From assembly GCF_007570865.1 (NCBI RefSeq), contig NZ_VLPS01000003.1:558001-622000 (forward strand): DNA of 64,000 nucleotides, written 5' to 3'. The stretch comes from Atlantibacter subterraneus. Its GTDB lineage: Bacteria > Pseudomonadota > Gammaproteobacteria > Enterobacterales > Enterobacteriaceae. The notes under the pieces are model-generated. The model made no database searches. It saw only the letters and a program-made list of their open reading frames with translations, and had not been told where the DNA came from. Position 1 is the first letter of the stretch. Each line of letters opens with the position of its first letter. Below, in pieces: positions 38,843 to 48,418 of this stretch. The position numbers and the translations under genes were made by a program.

Positions 38843-38935
38843 CCGTTCGCGTGCTACGGAGTCACGTTGAGCCACGAACGCCTGGCGAACGGAACAATTC
38901 CACTAAATGCGGAACCCTTCCACCAAATGGAAAAA

Positions 38936-39670
38936 TTACTGTGCCGGGAACCACTTATCATTAATCTGCTGATAAGTACCATCCGCTTTAATCGCCGCCA
39001 GCGCATCATTAAACTTCTTCAGCAGCGCCACATTATCCGGACGCACCGCGATCCCCAAACCCGTCCCAAAATACTGCGGGTCGGTCACTTTCGGCGTCGC
39101 CACACCCAGCTGTGGGTTGGTTTTCAGCCACTCGTTCACCACGGCGGTGTCGCCAAAGACGCCATCAATACGGCCATTTTTCAGGTCGATAATCGCATTC
39201 TGATAGCTGTCATACGCCACGGTTTTCACTTCCGGGTGCTTATCCTGCAGGTATTTCTGGTGCGTGGTGCCGTTTTCCATGCCGATACGTTTGCCTTTCA
39301 AATCATCAAAAGATTTGTAAGTGTCTTTCTTCGCGATCACCAGCGCGGAGTTGGCGTAGTACGGCTCGGTAAAGGCCACCTGCTTGCTGCGCTCAGGCGT
39401 AATGTCCATACCAGAAATCACCGCGTCGTATTTTTTGAATTTGAGGGACGGGATCAGGCTGTCAAATGCGTGGTTAGTGAAAGTACACTCCGCCTGCATT
39501 TGTTTGCATAACGCTTTGGCGAGATCGATATCAAAACCGACGATCTGGTTGTTGGCGTCCAGCGATTCAAAAGGCGGGTAGGTGGCCGAAGAGCCAAAGC
39601 TGATTTTCTCTGCTGCACCCGCAGAAATCGCCACCGTAGAGAGGATTGCCGCCAAAAGTAACTTTTTCAT
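38936..39670 (-). CDS. artJ: Arginine-binding periplasmic protein ArtJ
   Basis: 244 residues from the ATG at 39670 (GGAGC upstream); the seven extra residues in the open frame are not expected. A signal peptide (about 1-20) precedes a family 3 binding-protein fold: YPPFESLDANNQIVGFDIDL, then GMDITPERSKQVAFTEPYY and GTTHQKYL. It binds L-arginine with high affinity and works with the ArtMQP importer. It has its own promoter with ArgR boxes. Confidence 0.96.
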   Translation of the reverse strand: MKKLLLAAILSTVAISAGAAEKISFGSSATYPPFESLDANNQIVGFDIDLAKALCKQMQAECTFTNHAFDSLIPSLKFKKYDAVISGMDITPERSKQVAFTEPYYANSALVIAKKDTYKSFDDLKGKRIGMENGTTHQKYLQDKHPEVKTVAYDSYQNAIIDLKNGRIDGVFGDTAVVNEWLKTNPQLGVATPKVTDPQYFGTGLGIAVRPDNVALLKKFNDALAAIKADGTYQQINDKWFPAQ

Positions 39671-39740
39671 TGTATAGCTCCCGTCTGTCAATTTTTATTC
39701 TGGATCGCCGTTTACCCGGCGTGAATACACCATGCCAGCT

Positions 39741-39779
39741 AATGAATTTATATGCAATAAAAATGTATAATTATATTTT
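39741..39779 (-). promoter_or_regulatory. Tandem ARG boxes upstream of artJ
   Basis: Two 18 bp ARG-box-like sequences are separated by 3 bp, the classic ArgR operator. The first, 39741-39758 (aatgaatttatatgcaat), fits the consensus at 17 of 18 positions. The second, 39762-39779, is weaker at about 14. They lie about 70-110 bp before the artJ start. ArgR represses artJ in E. coli. Confidence 0.8.
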
Positions 39780-39879
39780 AAGGCGCGAGGGGGTACGAAA
39801 GGGAAAGGGCCAATAACCGCAGGGAAAAATTATCCATAAACCGGCCCGCGACAGAGTGCCGCGGGCCGGATGTTTAGCA

Positions 39880-40548
39880 TCAGTTACGGCGTTCAAACGC
39901 CAGCGCGCGACGCTCGATCAGACGCATCATCAGCGTCAGTAAACCGTTAACGATCAGGTAGATAACGCCAGCTGCGCCAAACACCATCACATCATAGGTT
40001 CTGCCGTACAGCAGTTGGCCGTGGCCCATCACTTCCATCAGCGTGATGGTGTAGGCCAGCGAGGTACTTTTGAATACCAGCACCACTTCGTTGGAGTAGG
40101 ACGACAGGGCGCGCTTAAATGCATAAGGAAGCAAAATCGCCAGCGTGTCTTTCTTGCTCATCCCCAGCGACTGGCAGGACTGCCATTGCCCTTCCGGGAT
40201 AGCGCGAATCGCCCCGTAGAACAGCAGCGTAGTATATGCCGCCGAGTTGAGCGACAGCGCCAGCAGCGCGCACAGCCATGGTTCAGACAGCAGATGCCAC
40301 AGCCCCGGATATTCCTGCAGCGTCGGGAATTGCCCCGGACCGTAGTAAATCAGGAAGATCTGCACCAGCAGCGGAGTGCCGGTAAACAGCGTAATGTAAC
40401 CGCGCACCACCCACGACAGCACTGGCGTTTTCAGGGTCAGCACCACGGTGAACAGCAGCGCGAGGATCAGCGCCACAATCAGCGACGCCACGGTAAGCGT
40501 CAGGCTGGTTTGCAGGCCTTTGAGGAGTTCGGGTAAATATTCCAGCAT
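39880..40548 (-). CDS. artM: Arginine ABC importer permease ArtM
   Basis: 222 residues, the E. coli length, HisM/GlnP-type permease with about five membrane segments. The EAA loop is SCQSLGMSKKDTLAILLPYA. It pairs with ArtQ, whose stop region overlaps its start by 1 bp. Last gene of artPIQM. Confidence 0.95.
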   Translation of the reverse strand: MLEYLPELLKGLQTSLTLTVASLIVALILALLFTVVLTLKTPVLSWVVRGYITLFTGTPLLVQIFLIYYGPGQFPTLQEYPGLWHLLSEPWLCALLALSLNSAAYTTLLFYGAIRAIPEGQWQSCQSLGMSKKDTLAILLPYAFKRALSSYSNEVVLVFKSTSLAYTITLMEVMGHGQLLYGRTYDVMVFGAAGVIYLIVNGLLTLMMRLIERRALAFERRN

Positions 40549-41264
40549 CAGCCTGGTCTCCGCTCAAAGCGCGTGGCGCGCCGATCGATCTGTTTCAGGA
40601 TGTACTGGCTGATAAGCGTAATCACTAAATAGATTGCCGCCGCCACGATGTACCAGGTAAACGGCTCCTGAGTACGGGTAGCGATGCTTTTGGTTTGCAG
40701 CATTAAATCGTTCACGCTAATTAACGACACCAGCGCGGTGTCCTTGAGCAGCACCAGCCACTGGTTGCCGAGGCCGGGCAGGGCATGACGCCACATCTGC
40801 GGCATCACCAGCCGGAAGAAAATCGCGACCTTTGACAGACCCAACGCCTGGCCGGATTCCCACTGGCCTACTGGCACCGCTTTCAGCGCGCCGCGCAGGG
40901 TTTGCGAAGCATAGGCGGCATACAGCAGCGACAAGGCAATCACGCCGCACAGGAACGGGCTGACGTCAAAATTCTCGATCTCCATTTGCACCGGGATTTG
41001 CGCAAAGCCGAGATTCAGGGTGAAGCCATCAGAAAGCAGGAGCAGCAGCTGTGACGAGCCAAAATAGATAAACAGCACCACCAGAATTTCCGGCAGCCCA
41101 CGGAACATCGTGACCAGGCCGGTGGCGATCCAGGCGAGAGGCCGCCATTTAGCAGACTCCCAAACCGCGAAGATCATCGCCAGCACCAGGCCGATGATCA
41201 GCGCGCAAACGGCAAGGCCGACGGTCATCCCGGCGGCGCTTGCTAAAGGAAACATTTCGTTCAT
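40548..41264 (-). CDS. artQ: Arginine ABC importer permease ArtQ
   Basis: 238 residues, the E. coli length. Membrane segments and the block [20 protein letters not shown] mark a polar amino-acid permease. The EAA loop is [20 protein letters not shown]. Forms the channel with ArtM. 7 bp from artI. Confidence 0.95.
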   Translation of the reverse strand: MNEMFPLASAAGMTVGLAVCALIIGLVLAMIFAVWESAKWRPLAWIATGLVTMFRGLPEILVVLFIYFGSSQLLLLLSDGFTLNLGFAQIPVQMEIENFDVSPFLCGVIALSLLYAAYASQTLRGALKAVPVGQWESGQALGLSKVAIFFRLVMPQMWRHALPGLGNQWLVLLKDTALVSLISVNDLMLQTKSIATRTQEPFTWYIVAAAIYLVITLISQYILKQIDRRATRFERRPG

Positions 41265-41271
41265 TCAGATA

Positions 41272-42003
41272 TTACTTCTGGAACCATTTGTTATAGATAG
41301 TTTCGTAGGTGCCGTCTTTCTTCACCTTGTCCAGCGCGGTGTTAAATTTCTGCTGGAGTTCGGTGTTGCCCTGACGAACCGCGATGCCCAAACCGGTGCC
41401 GAAGTAATCTTTGTCGGTCACTTTATCGCCAACGGCAGCCAGTTTGTCGTTGCTCTTCAGCCACTCGGTCACCACGGCGGTATCGCCGAATACCGCGTCA
41501 ATACGGCCATTTTGCAGATCCAGCTTGGCGTTCTGGTAGCTGTCATACGGTACGGTGGTGATTTCCGGGTGCTTATCGTTAATGAATTTCTGGTGGGTGG
41601 TGCCGTTCTGGACGCCCACTTTTTTGCCTTTCAGCTGGTCAATGCTGGCGACTTTACCCTGCTGGCCCACAAACAGCGCGGAGTTGTCGTAATAAGCATT
41701 GGTAAACAGCACCTGCTTTTCACGCTCAGGGGTGATATCCATACCCGCCATCACCGCGTCGAAACGGCGGAATTTCAGGCTTGGGATCAGGCTATCAAAC
41801 GCCTGGTTAGTGAAGGTACAGGTGGCGTCGATCTCTTTACACAGCGCATTCGCCAGATCCACGTCAAAACCGACGATCTCGTTTTTGTCGTTCATTGATT
41901 CAAACGGAGGGTAGGAGGCTTCCGTAGCAAAACGAATGGTCTGCGCCGCCGCGGCGGACAGGCTCATGCTGGCAAGCAGCGTGGCAATCAGTACTTTTTT
42001 CAT
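41272..42003 (-). CDS. artI: Periplasmic binding protein ArtI
   Basis: 243 residues from the ATG at 42003, which has CGGGA at good spacing and matches E. coli. A signal peptide (about 1-19, ASMSLSAAAA) and a family 3 binding fold closely similar to ArtJ (YPPFESMNDKNEIVGFDVDL, GMDITPEREKQ). In E. coli its ligand is less certain than that of ArtJ. Second gene of artPIQM. Confidence 0.95.
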   Translation of the reverse strand: MKKVLIATLLASMSLSAAAAQTIRFATEASYPPFESMNDKNEIVGFDVDLANALCKEIDATCTFTNQAFDSLIPSLKFRRFDAVMAGMDITPEREKQVLFTNAYYDNSALFVGQQGKVASIDQLKGKKVGVQNGTTHQKFINDKHPEITTVPYDSYQNAKLDLQNGRIDAVFGDTAVVTEWLKSNDKLAAVGDKVTDKDYFGTGLGIAVRQGNTELQQKFNTALDKVKKDGTYETIYNKWFQK

Positions 42004-42023
42004 TGTCATTGTCCCGATCAACA

Positions 42024-42752
42024 TCAGTGAGATAAGTAGTATTTAAACGCGTCGGTCTGCGGGTGGGTAAAGCAACTCGCATCCCCTTGCTCGATGATAT
42101 GGCCGTTTTCCATATACACCACGCGGCTCGCGGTTTTGCGCGCCACTTCAACTTCATGGGTGACGATAACCTGGGTGATCCCGGTTTGTGAAAGTTCGCG
42201 GATGATACTGACGATTTGCGCGGTGATTTCTGGATCCAGCGCCGCGGTTGGCTCATCAAACAGCAACACCTGCGGCTCCATCATCAGGGCGCGGGCAATC
42301 GCCACGCGTTGCTGCTGGCCGCCGGAAAGATGCAGCGGATAGCGATCCACATACGGCGTTAAGCGCAGGCGCTCCAGCAGTTTATCGGCGCGGGCGCGGG
42401 CGTCTGCTTTGCTAAGGCCCAGCACGCGGCACGGCGCTTCAATCAGATTTTGCAGCACCGTCAGATGGGGCCACAGATTGTACTGTTGAAAGACCATGCC
42501 TACGTTCTGGCGCAGTTCGCGGATCGCTTTATCGTCCGGCGTTTTGACAAAGTCAAAGTGGTTACCGGCGATAGTGAGCTGCCCGGAGCGCGGCATCTCA
42601 AGCAAATTGAGTACGCGCAGCAGCGAGCTCTTTCCCGCGCCGCTTGGACCAAGCAGCACCAGCGTTTCGCCCTGAGGGCAATGTAGGGTGATGTCAAACA
42701 GCGCCTGATGTGCGCCGTAGAAGCAATTAATGCCGTTTAGTTGAATACTCAT
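42024..42752 (-). CDS. artP: Arginine ABC importer ATPase ArtP
   Basis: 242 residues, the E. coli length. Walker [10 protein letters not shown], signature LSGGQQQR, Walker [16 protein letters not shown]-loop VTHEVEVA. First gene of the operon. Upstream, two weak ARG-box-like stretches (42761-42778 and 42797-42814, about 14 of 18 each) are not in the standard spacing, so ArgR control here is uncertain. Confidence 0.96.
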   Translation of the reverse strand: MSIQLNGINCFYGAHQALFDITLHCPQGETLVLLGPSGAGKSSLLRVLNLLEMPRSGQLTIAGNHFDFVKTPDDKAIRELRQNVGMVFQQYNLWPHLTVLQNLIEAPCRVLGLSKADARARADKLLERLRLTPYVDRYPLHLSGGQQQRVAIARALMMEPQVLLFDEPTAALDPEITAQIVSIIRELSQTGITQVIVTHEVEVARKTASRVVYMENGHIIEQGDASCFTHPQTDAFKYYLSH

Positions 42753-42967
42753 GCGAAACTGTTGAATAGCAATTGAGACCGCGAATAGTAACGTTAGCAG
42801 AATAGTTATGCAATATTTGTGGGTTAAAACTTAAAAATATCCCCTGTTGCGCCTTAAACTTAGCACAAAATAACGGGGCAGGAGGGAGGCGAGAATAAAA
42901 ATCCAGTTTATGCAGTAAAGTCAGACTATTTTCAAACCCGCCGTTCCCATCCCGCTGGCAGCGCCTG

Positions 42968-43504
42968 TCAGGTACGCAGATCGTTCTCAATCGACTGGCG
43001 CAGCGTACCGGCCGGGGCATGCACCGAGCCGCCAAGATAGCGCACATCGTCCACCGCCCAGCACTGGCCTTCGCGGATCATCAGCACTTCATCCTGCCAA
43101 CGCTCGCTACCCTGGTTTAACGCCACGCGTAGCGGAATATTTCGTGCATCGGTATTCGGGATAGTCGAGGCGCTGGACACACTGGCCTGAGATGGCGCGA
43201 TGGTGCGGCTGGAGTAAATATCGCTGCGCAGGAACGCGCTGTTGGTACTGTCGGTGCTGGCTTTTTGCAGTTCCGCGTATAAATCGTCACTCAGCCAGGG
43301 GCGCAGCGCGCCGAGATTGCTGGTGCCGACAGCGGGATTCGCGATGCGATAGTCATAGAATTTTTGCGCGACGCTGTCCGGGCCGCCTTCAACACAAGGG
43401 CCGCTGCGGGTGCCGATATCCTTAAATGCCGTGGTCGAGTCGGTGGCGCAGGCGCTGAGCAACAGCGCGCAGGGCAAAACAAGAGTCAAAGCTAATGGGC
43501 GCAT
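42968..43504 (-). CDS. ybjP: Lipoprotein YbjP
   Basis: 178 residues. A short signal peptide ends in the lipobox LLSAC, so the mature protein is a lipoprotein. The C-terminal half, with EGQCWAVDDVRYLGGSVHAP and ending TLRQSIEN, matches E. coli YbjP. Function unknown; the E. coli protein is sigmaE-linked. Divergent from ybjQ. Confidence 0.9.
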   Translation of the reverse strand: MRPLALTLVLPCALLLSACATDSTTAFKDIGTRSGPCVEGGPDSVAQKFYDYRIANPAVGTSNLGALRPWLSDDLYAELQKASTDSTNSAFLRSDIYSSRTIAPSQASVSSASTIPNTDARNIPLRVALNQGSERWQDEVLMIREGQCWAVDDVRYLGGSVHAPAGTLRQSIENDLRT

Positions 43505-43672
43505 TTTATTTCCTTATCTTCTCTGAAGGACTACGGTATTTGTCAGAGCATTGCTTAGGTTGACCCCGCCAGTGCTGGCGCGCCAGCGGGCCTCAGGTAA
43601 GCATAGCGTATCGATTGATACCCGTGTCTGATAATCTGTGCTAACGCATTGATAGCCAAAGAAGGAGCGATT

Positions 43673-43996
43673 ATGCAGTTTTCTACTACCCCGAATCTTG
43701 AAGGGCACGCCATTGTCGAGTACTGCGGCGTGGTGACCGGCGAGGCGATCCTCGGCGCTAATATTTTCCGCGATTTTTTTGCGGGCATCCGCGACATCGT
43801 CGGCGGGCGTTCCGGCTCCTATGAAAAAGAGCTGCGCAAAGCGCGGGAAATCGCCTTTCGCGAGCTGGAAGAGCAGGCCCGGGGTTTAGGGGCCGATGCG
43901 GTGATCGGCATTGATATCGATTATGAAACCGTGGGCAAAGACAGCAGCATGCTGATGGTCAGCGTCACCGGAACGGCGGTGAAAACCCGTCGATGA
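43673..43996 (+). CDS. ybjQ: UPF0145 family protein YbjQ
   Basis: 107 residues from ATG 43673 (GAAGGAG upstream), the E. coli length. Blocks [20 protein letters not shown] and [15 protein letters not shown]-like are typical of the YbjQ/heavy-metal-binding-like fold that forms pentameric rings. Function unknown. It overlaps amiD by 4 bp. Confidence 0.93.
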   Translation: MQFSTTPNLEGHAIVEYCGVVTGEAILGANIFRDFFAGIRDIVGGRSGSYEKELRKAREIAFRELEEQARGLGADAVIGIDIDYETVGKDSSMLMVSVTGTAVKTRR

Positions 43997-44823
43997 GCAT
44001 GCGTGCGCTTCTGATTATCCTGGCGGCGCTGCTGGCGGGCTGTGCAGGGGAGAAGGGTGTCGTCGACCGGGGCGATTACCAGGTGGATCTTCGCCGCCCG
44101 GCCCAGGCGGCGTATCCGCGCATCAAAGTACTGGTGATCCATTACACCGCCGATGATTTTGACAGTTCCCTCGCCACGCTCACCGACCGCAACGTCAGCG
44201 CCCATTATCTGGTGCCGGATAACCCGCCGGTACGCAACGGCAAGCCGGTGATCTGGCAACTGGTGCCGGAACAGGAGCTGGCGTGGCATGCGGGCATTAG
44301 CTACTGGCGCGGCACCAACCGGATCAACGACACCTCGATTGGCATCGAACTGGAAAACCGCGGCTGGCGGCGGCAGGGCGGCCAAAAGCAGTTTGCGCCG
44401 TTTAACCCGGCGCAGATTGCGGTGCTGGCGAAACTGGCGCGGGATATCATTAATAGTTACAACATACTCCCGGTGAACGTGGTTGCGCATTCCGACATCG
44501 CCCCCCAGCGCAAAGACGATCCTGGCCCGCTGTTTCCGTGGGCGGAGCTGGCGAAGCAGGGCATCGGCGCATGGCCCGATCCGGCGCGGGTAAATTTCTG
44601 GCTGATGGGCCAAAGCCCTTATCAGCCGGTAGACAGCGGCGAGCTGCTGGCGCTGTTGGCCCAGTACGGGTATGAAGTGACGCCGGAGATGACGCCCGCC
44701 CAGCAAAAGCGGGTGATCGAGGCCTTCCAGATGCATTTTCGGCCCGCGCGCTATGACGGCGTGGCCGATGCCGAAACCCTGGCCATCGCCCAGGCGTTAC
44801 TGGAAAAATACGGACGGGGTTAA
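43993..44823 (+). CDS. amiD: N-acetylmuramoyl-L-alanine amidase AmiD
   Basis: 276 residues, the E. coli length. A lipobox (LLAGC at about residue 17) makes it an outer-membrane lipoprotein. The zinc amidase domain (Amidase_2) spans about 35-200, with metal ligands in VIHYTADDF and [15 protein letters not shown], and catalytic block [13 protein letters not shown]-terminal peptidoglycan-binding domain follows. It cleaves the muramyl-peptide bond, including anhydro forms. Convergent 4 bp overlap with ybjS. Confidence 0.95.
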   Translation: MSMRALLIILAALLAGCAGEKGVVDRGDYQVDLRRPAQAAYPRIKVLVIHYTADDFDSSLATLTDRNVSAHYLVPDNPPVRNGKPVIWQLVPEQELAWHAGISYWRGTNRINDTSIGIELENRGWRRQGGQKQFAPFNPAQIAVLAKLARDIINSYNILPVNVVAHSDIAPQRKDDPGPLFPWAELAKQGIGAWPDPARVNFWLMGQSPYQPVDSGELLALLAQYGYEVTPEMTPAQQKRVIEAFQMHFRPARYDGVADAETLAIAQALLEKYGRG

Positions 44824-45830
44824 CGCAGCGTACCGTGATCCTTTAGCCACAGCGCGGTGCGGGTGATGCCTTCATCCAGGCTGACGATAGGCTGGTAGCC
44901 CAGCTCATTTTCAGCGCGGCTGATGTCGAGGGTGAAATCGAAATTGAGCTTGGAAACCCCGTAATGGGTGAGGGCGGGCTCTTTTTCCGACTTGTTGCCC
45001 ATCCGCTCCAGGCTGCGGGCGATGATATCCAGCATCGGATACGGCACGGAACGGATGCGGCAGCGAATACCCAGTTCGGCAATCAGCTGCTCAACAATCT
45101 GGCGCAGCGGTCGCGCCTCGCCGTTAGTGATGTTAAACGCGCGCCCGGACGGCAATGCATCGCAGCTTGCCGAACTGGCCAGCCACATCGCATGCACGGC
45201 GTTTTCGTGATAGGTCATATCCACCAGCGCATCTCCGCCGCGCGGCAGTAAAATGCTGCCGTAGTGACGCATCATCTGCACCAGCCGCGGAAAAAACACC
45301 TTATCGTGCGGCCCAAACAGGCTTTGCGGACGCAGAATGGTAAACCGGGTATGGGGGTTGGCCTGCGCCAGCAGCTGAATGACCTCTTCCGCCGCGGCTT
45401 TACTGCGGGCAAACTCATTGGCGAAGCGCACCGGGCGGAACTCTTCGCTGATATCGCGATGGTGATGATAATCGAAATAGAGCGACGGCGAGGAGATATG
45501 CACCACGTTGCGCACGCCCCAGGCGACGGCCCATTCGCCAAGCCGACGGGTCGCGCGCACGTTAGCCATATCAAACGCCTGCTGGGTGCCCCACGGCGAG
45601 GTAAAACCGGAGCAGTGCCACAGGGTATCAATGCCCGCCAGCATCTGTTTGGCCTGAGAAGAGACCAGCTCGGTTAAATCAGCGTGGATAAATTCCGCGC
45701 CCATTTTTTGCAGCAGCTTGCCCATGGCCTCATTGCGGCCGGTGGCGCGGACGCTTACCCCTTTGTGGCGTAAATATTCGACCGCGTTTCGGCCTAAACC
45801 GCTGGTGGCGCCCGTGACCAGTACCTTCAT
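44820..45830 (-). CDS. ybjS: NAD(P)-dependent epimerase/dehydratase-like YbjS
   Basis: 336 residues, extended SDR fold. The nucleotide motif is [16 protein letters not shown] at the N terminus, the conserved [11 protein letters not shown] replaces the usual YxxxK region, and [17 protein letters not shown] follows. Related to 3-beta-hydroxysteroid dehydrogenase-like proteins. Substrate unknown. It is on the same strand as ybjT but separated by 87 bp. Confidence 0.92.
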   Translation of the reverse strand: MKVLVTGATSGLGRNAVEYLRHKGVSVRATGRNEAMGKLLQKMGAEFIHADLTELVSSQAKQMLAGIDTLWHCSGFTSPWGTQQAFDMANVRATRRLGEWAVAWGVRNVVHISSPSLYFDYHHHRDISEEFRPVRFANEFARSKAAAEEVIQLLAQANPHTRFTILRPQSLFGPHDKVFFPRLVQMMRHYGSILLPRGGDALVDMTYHENAVHAMWLASSASCDALPSGRAFNITNGEARPLRQIVEQLIAELGIRCRIRSVPYPMLDIIARSLERMGNKSEKEPALTHYGVSKLNFDFTLDISRAENELGYQPIVSLDEGITRTALWLKDHGTLR

Positions 45831-45917
45831 TGCTGCCCGCTCTGTCAGAGAAAATAACGCCGCGCATTCTTTCGTGAAATCAACGGCTATGCAATCAGAA
45901 TAGCGAAAGATTCAGAG

Positions 45918-47366
45918 TTAGCGCCGGAGTTTTTGCTCTTCCTGCTCGGCAAGGCGGCAAATCTGACGCGCCATGCCGCGAAAGATAAACAAATGCGCTG
46001 GGATCATCACCAGCCAGTAGAATAAACCGGGCGTGCCGTGCGGGTGCCACCAGGCGCGAACGTCCAGCGATCGCTCCGGCCCCAGATCGCGTAAATTAAA
46101 CGACAGCCGCCCCAGCCCCGGTGCCTTCATGCCGAACAGCAGCGTTAGCTGGGCTTCCGGCTCGACGATAATCACCTTCCAGCTGTCCACGGCGTCGCCG
46201 ACCTGCAACAGGGCATTTTCCGGGCGGCCTTTCGCCAGCTTATGGCCGAGCAGCAGATCGATGCCCGCGCGGGTGCTCCACAGGTAGTTGCCGAAGAAGT
46301 AGCGCTCTTTTTTCCCGCCGATGCGGTTGACGACGTTCCACAGCGACTCAAGGCTGGCGGAGGTTTTCAGCGTAAAACCCGCCTGTTTTGGGTAGTAGCC
46401 GTACTCAGGCCGCCAGCGGGCGAACGCCTGGGCGTCATAGCCCCAGTCGCTGGAATTCACCAGCTTGTCCTCTTCTTTCAGCGTTTCGCGAACCGCATCG
46501 TCAAAGGAAATCAGCCGTTGGGGGATTAATTCGCGCAGGGCGCTGTCGTCTGCCAGCAGATCGTGCTTCAGCCCCTGGATCAACGCCCGGGCGATAGCAG
46601 GCGGCACTGAGGTGATCATGTTAAGAAACCACACCGAGATCCAACTGGTGGGGAAGGGGATCGGGATCAGCGGGCGATGGCGGCCGCTGATCTTCATAAA
46701 CCGCTCAAACTGTTCCTGATAGCTCAGCACCTCTGGCCCGGCGGCCTCCAGGATGCGGTGCCCGGTGGACGGGTGATCGAGCAGCTTCAGCAGATACACC
46801 AGCAGATTTTCCAGCGCGATGGGAGTAGTGCGCGAGCGCACCCAGCGCGGCGGCGTCAGCACCGGCAGGTTGTAAACCATATCGCGCATGACTTCAAACG
46901 CGGCGGAGCCTGCGCCGATGATAATGCCCGCCCGGAGTTCAGTTACCGGCACGCCGGAATCGCGCAGCGTGTCGGCGGTTAACTGGCGCGCCCGCAGATG
47001 ATCCGACGGCGCGTCTTTACTTTGCAGAGAGCTTAAAAATATCACCTGGCGCACCGGAGTCTGGCGCAGCGCATCGCGCAGATTGAGCGCCGCCTGGCGC
47101 TCTTTCTCCACGAAATCGCGCCCGTCGCCCATGCTGTGGACCAGATAATAGAGCGTGTCGACGCCTGCCAGCAGATCGGGCAAGTTTTCCGGCCACAGTA
47201 AATCCAGGGAGCGGCAGGTCACGCCCGGCAGCTGGCGCTTTTCCAGCCGTTCTACGCTGCGCGCAGCGGCAATGACCTGATGCCCTTCGGCGCTTAGCCT
47301 CGGGAGTAAATGTTGCCCGATATACCCGCTGGCCCCAAGAACCAGTATCCGCTGCGGCTCGCTCAT
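45918..47366 (-). CDS. ybjT: NAD(P)-binding protein YbjT
   Basis: 482 residues. The N-terminal half is an atypical SDR domain ([17 protein letters not shown]), and the C-terminal half is DUF2867, as in E. coli YbjT. A hydrophobic stretch near the end ([16 protein letters not shown]) may bind membrane. Function unknown. It follows ltaE by 12 bp, so poxB-ltaE-ybjT is likely one transcript. Confidence 0.92.
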   Translation of the reverse strand: MSEPQRILVLGASGYIGQHLLPRLSAEGHQVIAAARSVERLEKRQLPGVTCRSLDLLWPENLPDLLAGVDTLYYLVHSMGDGRDFVEKERQAALNLRDALRQTPVRQVIFLSSLQSKDAPSDHLRARQLTADTLRDSGVPVTELRAGIIIGAGSAAFEVMRDMVYNLPVLTPPRWVRSRTTPIALENLLVYLLKLLDHPSTGHRILEAAGPEVLSYQEQFERFMKISGRHRPLIPIPFPTSWISVWFLNMITSVPPAIARALIQGLKHDLLADDSALRELIPQRLISFDDAVRETLKEEDKLVNSSDWGYDAQAFARWRPEYGYYPKQAGFTLKTSASLESLWNVVNRIGGKKERYFFGNYLWSTRAGIDLLLGHKLAKGRPENALLQVGDAVDSWKVIIVEPEAQLTLLFGMKAPGLGRLSFNLRDLGPERSLDVRAWWHPHGTPGLFYWLVMIPAHLFIFRGMARQICRLAEQEEQKLRR

Positions 47367-47378
47367 CCCTGCTCCTCG

Positions 47379-48380
47379 TTACCGTTGTTGAAACTGCTGC
47401 CAGCTGTCGACCACTTCCGCGAGCTGCTCGCGGCTGACGTCCAGATGCGTTACCAGACGGGTCACCGGTGCGGCGCTGATCAGAATATTGCGGCGCTTCA
47501 TAAACTCGCCCAGCGCGGCGACGTCCTGCTGCGGCACGCGCACAAACAGCATATTGGTCTCCTGACGCCGCACGTCTGCGCCAATGCCTTTTAGCGCATC
47601 GGCCAGCCAGGCAGCGTTATCGTGATCGTCCTTCAGGCGATCTACGTTGTTCTGCAACGCGTAAAGCCCCGCCGCCGCCAGGATCCCGGCCTGGCGCATC
47701 CCGCCGCCGACCATTTTCCGCCAGCGGGTAGCGCGTTTGATGTAATCGCGGCTACCGACCAGCAGCGATCCCACCGGCGTACCCAGGCCTTTAGACAGGC
47801 AGATGGTGAACGAATCGCAGTAGCGGACCACCTCTTCCAGCTGGCAGCCGTAAGTCACCACGGCGTTAAAAATACGCGCGCCGTCGACATGCAGCGCCAG
47901 GCCGCGCTCGCGGCTGAATTCCCACGCTTGCTGAAGGTATTCGCGCGGCAGCACTTTGCCGTTGTGGGTGTTTTCCAGCGCCAGCAGGCGGGTGCGGGCA
48001 AAGTGGATATCGTCAGGTTTAATTTTAGCGGCCACCTTATCCAGCGCCAGCGTACCGTCCAGCTCTGCTTCAATCGGCTGCGGCTGAATACTGCCCAGCA
48101 CCGCCGCGCCGCCCGCTTCAAACAGATAGTTATGGGCCGCCTGGCCGACAATGTACTCTTCGCCGCGCTCGCAGTGGCTCAGTAGCGCGACAAGGTTGGC
48201 CTGGGTGCCGGTAGGAAGGAATAAAGCGGCTTCTTTTCCGCTGAGTTGGGCTGCGTAAGCCTGGAGTTCATTAACGGTCGGGTCGTCCCCGTAGACGTCA
48301 TCCCCAACCGGGGCCGCCATCATCTGTTCCAGCATGGCGCGCCCTGGCCGGGTTACGGTATCACTGCGTAAGTCAATCAC
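47379..48380 (-). CDS. ltaE: Low-specificity L-threonine aldolase
   Basis: 333 residues, the E. coli length. A PLP enzyme that splits threonine and allo-threonine into glycine and acetaldehyde. The Schiff-base lysine is in ICLSKGLGTPVGSLLVG. Other blocks are DLRSDTVTRPG at the N terminus, ALENTHNGKVLP and LHVDGARIFNA. 38 bp after poxB on the same strand. Confidence 0.96.
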   Translation of the reverse strand: MIDLRSDTVTRPGRAMLEQMMAAPVGDDVYGDDPTVNELQAYAAQLSGKEAALFLPTGTQANLVALLSHCERGEEYIVGQAAHNYLFEAGGAAVLGSIQPQPIEAELDGTLALDKVAAKIKPDDIHFARTRLLALENTHNGKVLPREYLQQAWEFSRERGLALHVDGARIFNAVVTYGCQLEEVVRYCDSFTICLSKGLGTPVGSLLVGSRDYIKRATRWRKMVGGGMRQAGILAAAGLYALQNNVDRLKDDHDNAAWLADALKGIGADVRRQETNMLFVRVPQQDVAALGEFMKRRNILISAAPVTRLVTHLDVSREQLAEVVDSWQQFQQR

Positions 48381-48418
48381 GGCATATCCTTTTAATTATC
48401 GAGGAGATGCCCTACTTT

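Larger units (their letters stand above)
38286..38903. repeat. Inverted-duplicate hairpin element with terminal inverted repeats
   Basis: The 665 bp between rlmC and artJ contains no gene I can support. It is bounded by a 20 bp perfect inverted repeat (38304-38323 with 38884-38903, unit gtggaattgttccgttcgcc). Between these ends, the left arm (38304 to about 38580) and the reverse complement of the right arm (about 38621 to 38903) align from end to end. They share acgcgaacgggc, ccctcggct, catcct, gcatccctgc and a perfect 14 bp stretch (38537-38550 with 38655-38668). About 40 bp in the middle are unpaired. Short frames across it, including one at 38278-38718, look like by-products. No transposase is present. 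It could be a MITE-like or REP-like mobile element, a fossil of two inverted insertions, or a structured RNA. Confidence 0.85.

Noticed and set aside
38286-38903. CRISPR array
   Set aside because: The repeated hairpins are inverted between arms and differ in sequence; there are no regular direct repeats with spacers and no cas genes.
42761-42814. ArgR operator before artP
   Set aside because: Two matches of about 14 of 18 are not spaced by 3 bp as functional ARG boxes usually are, so I only mention them.
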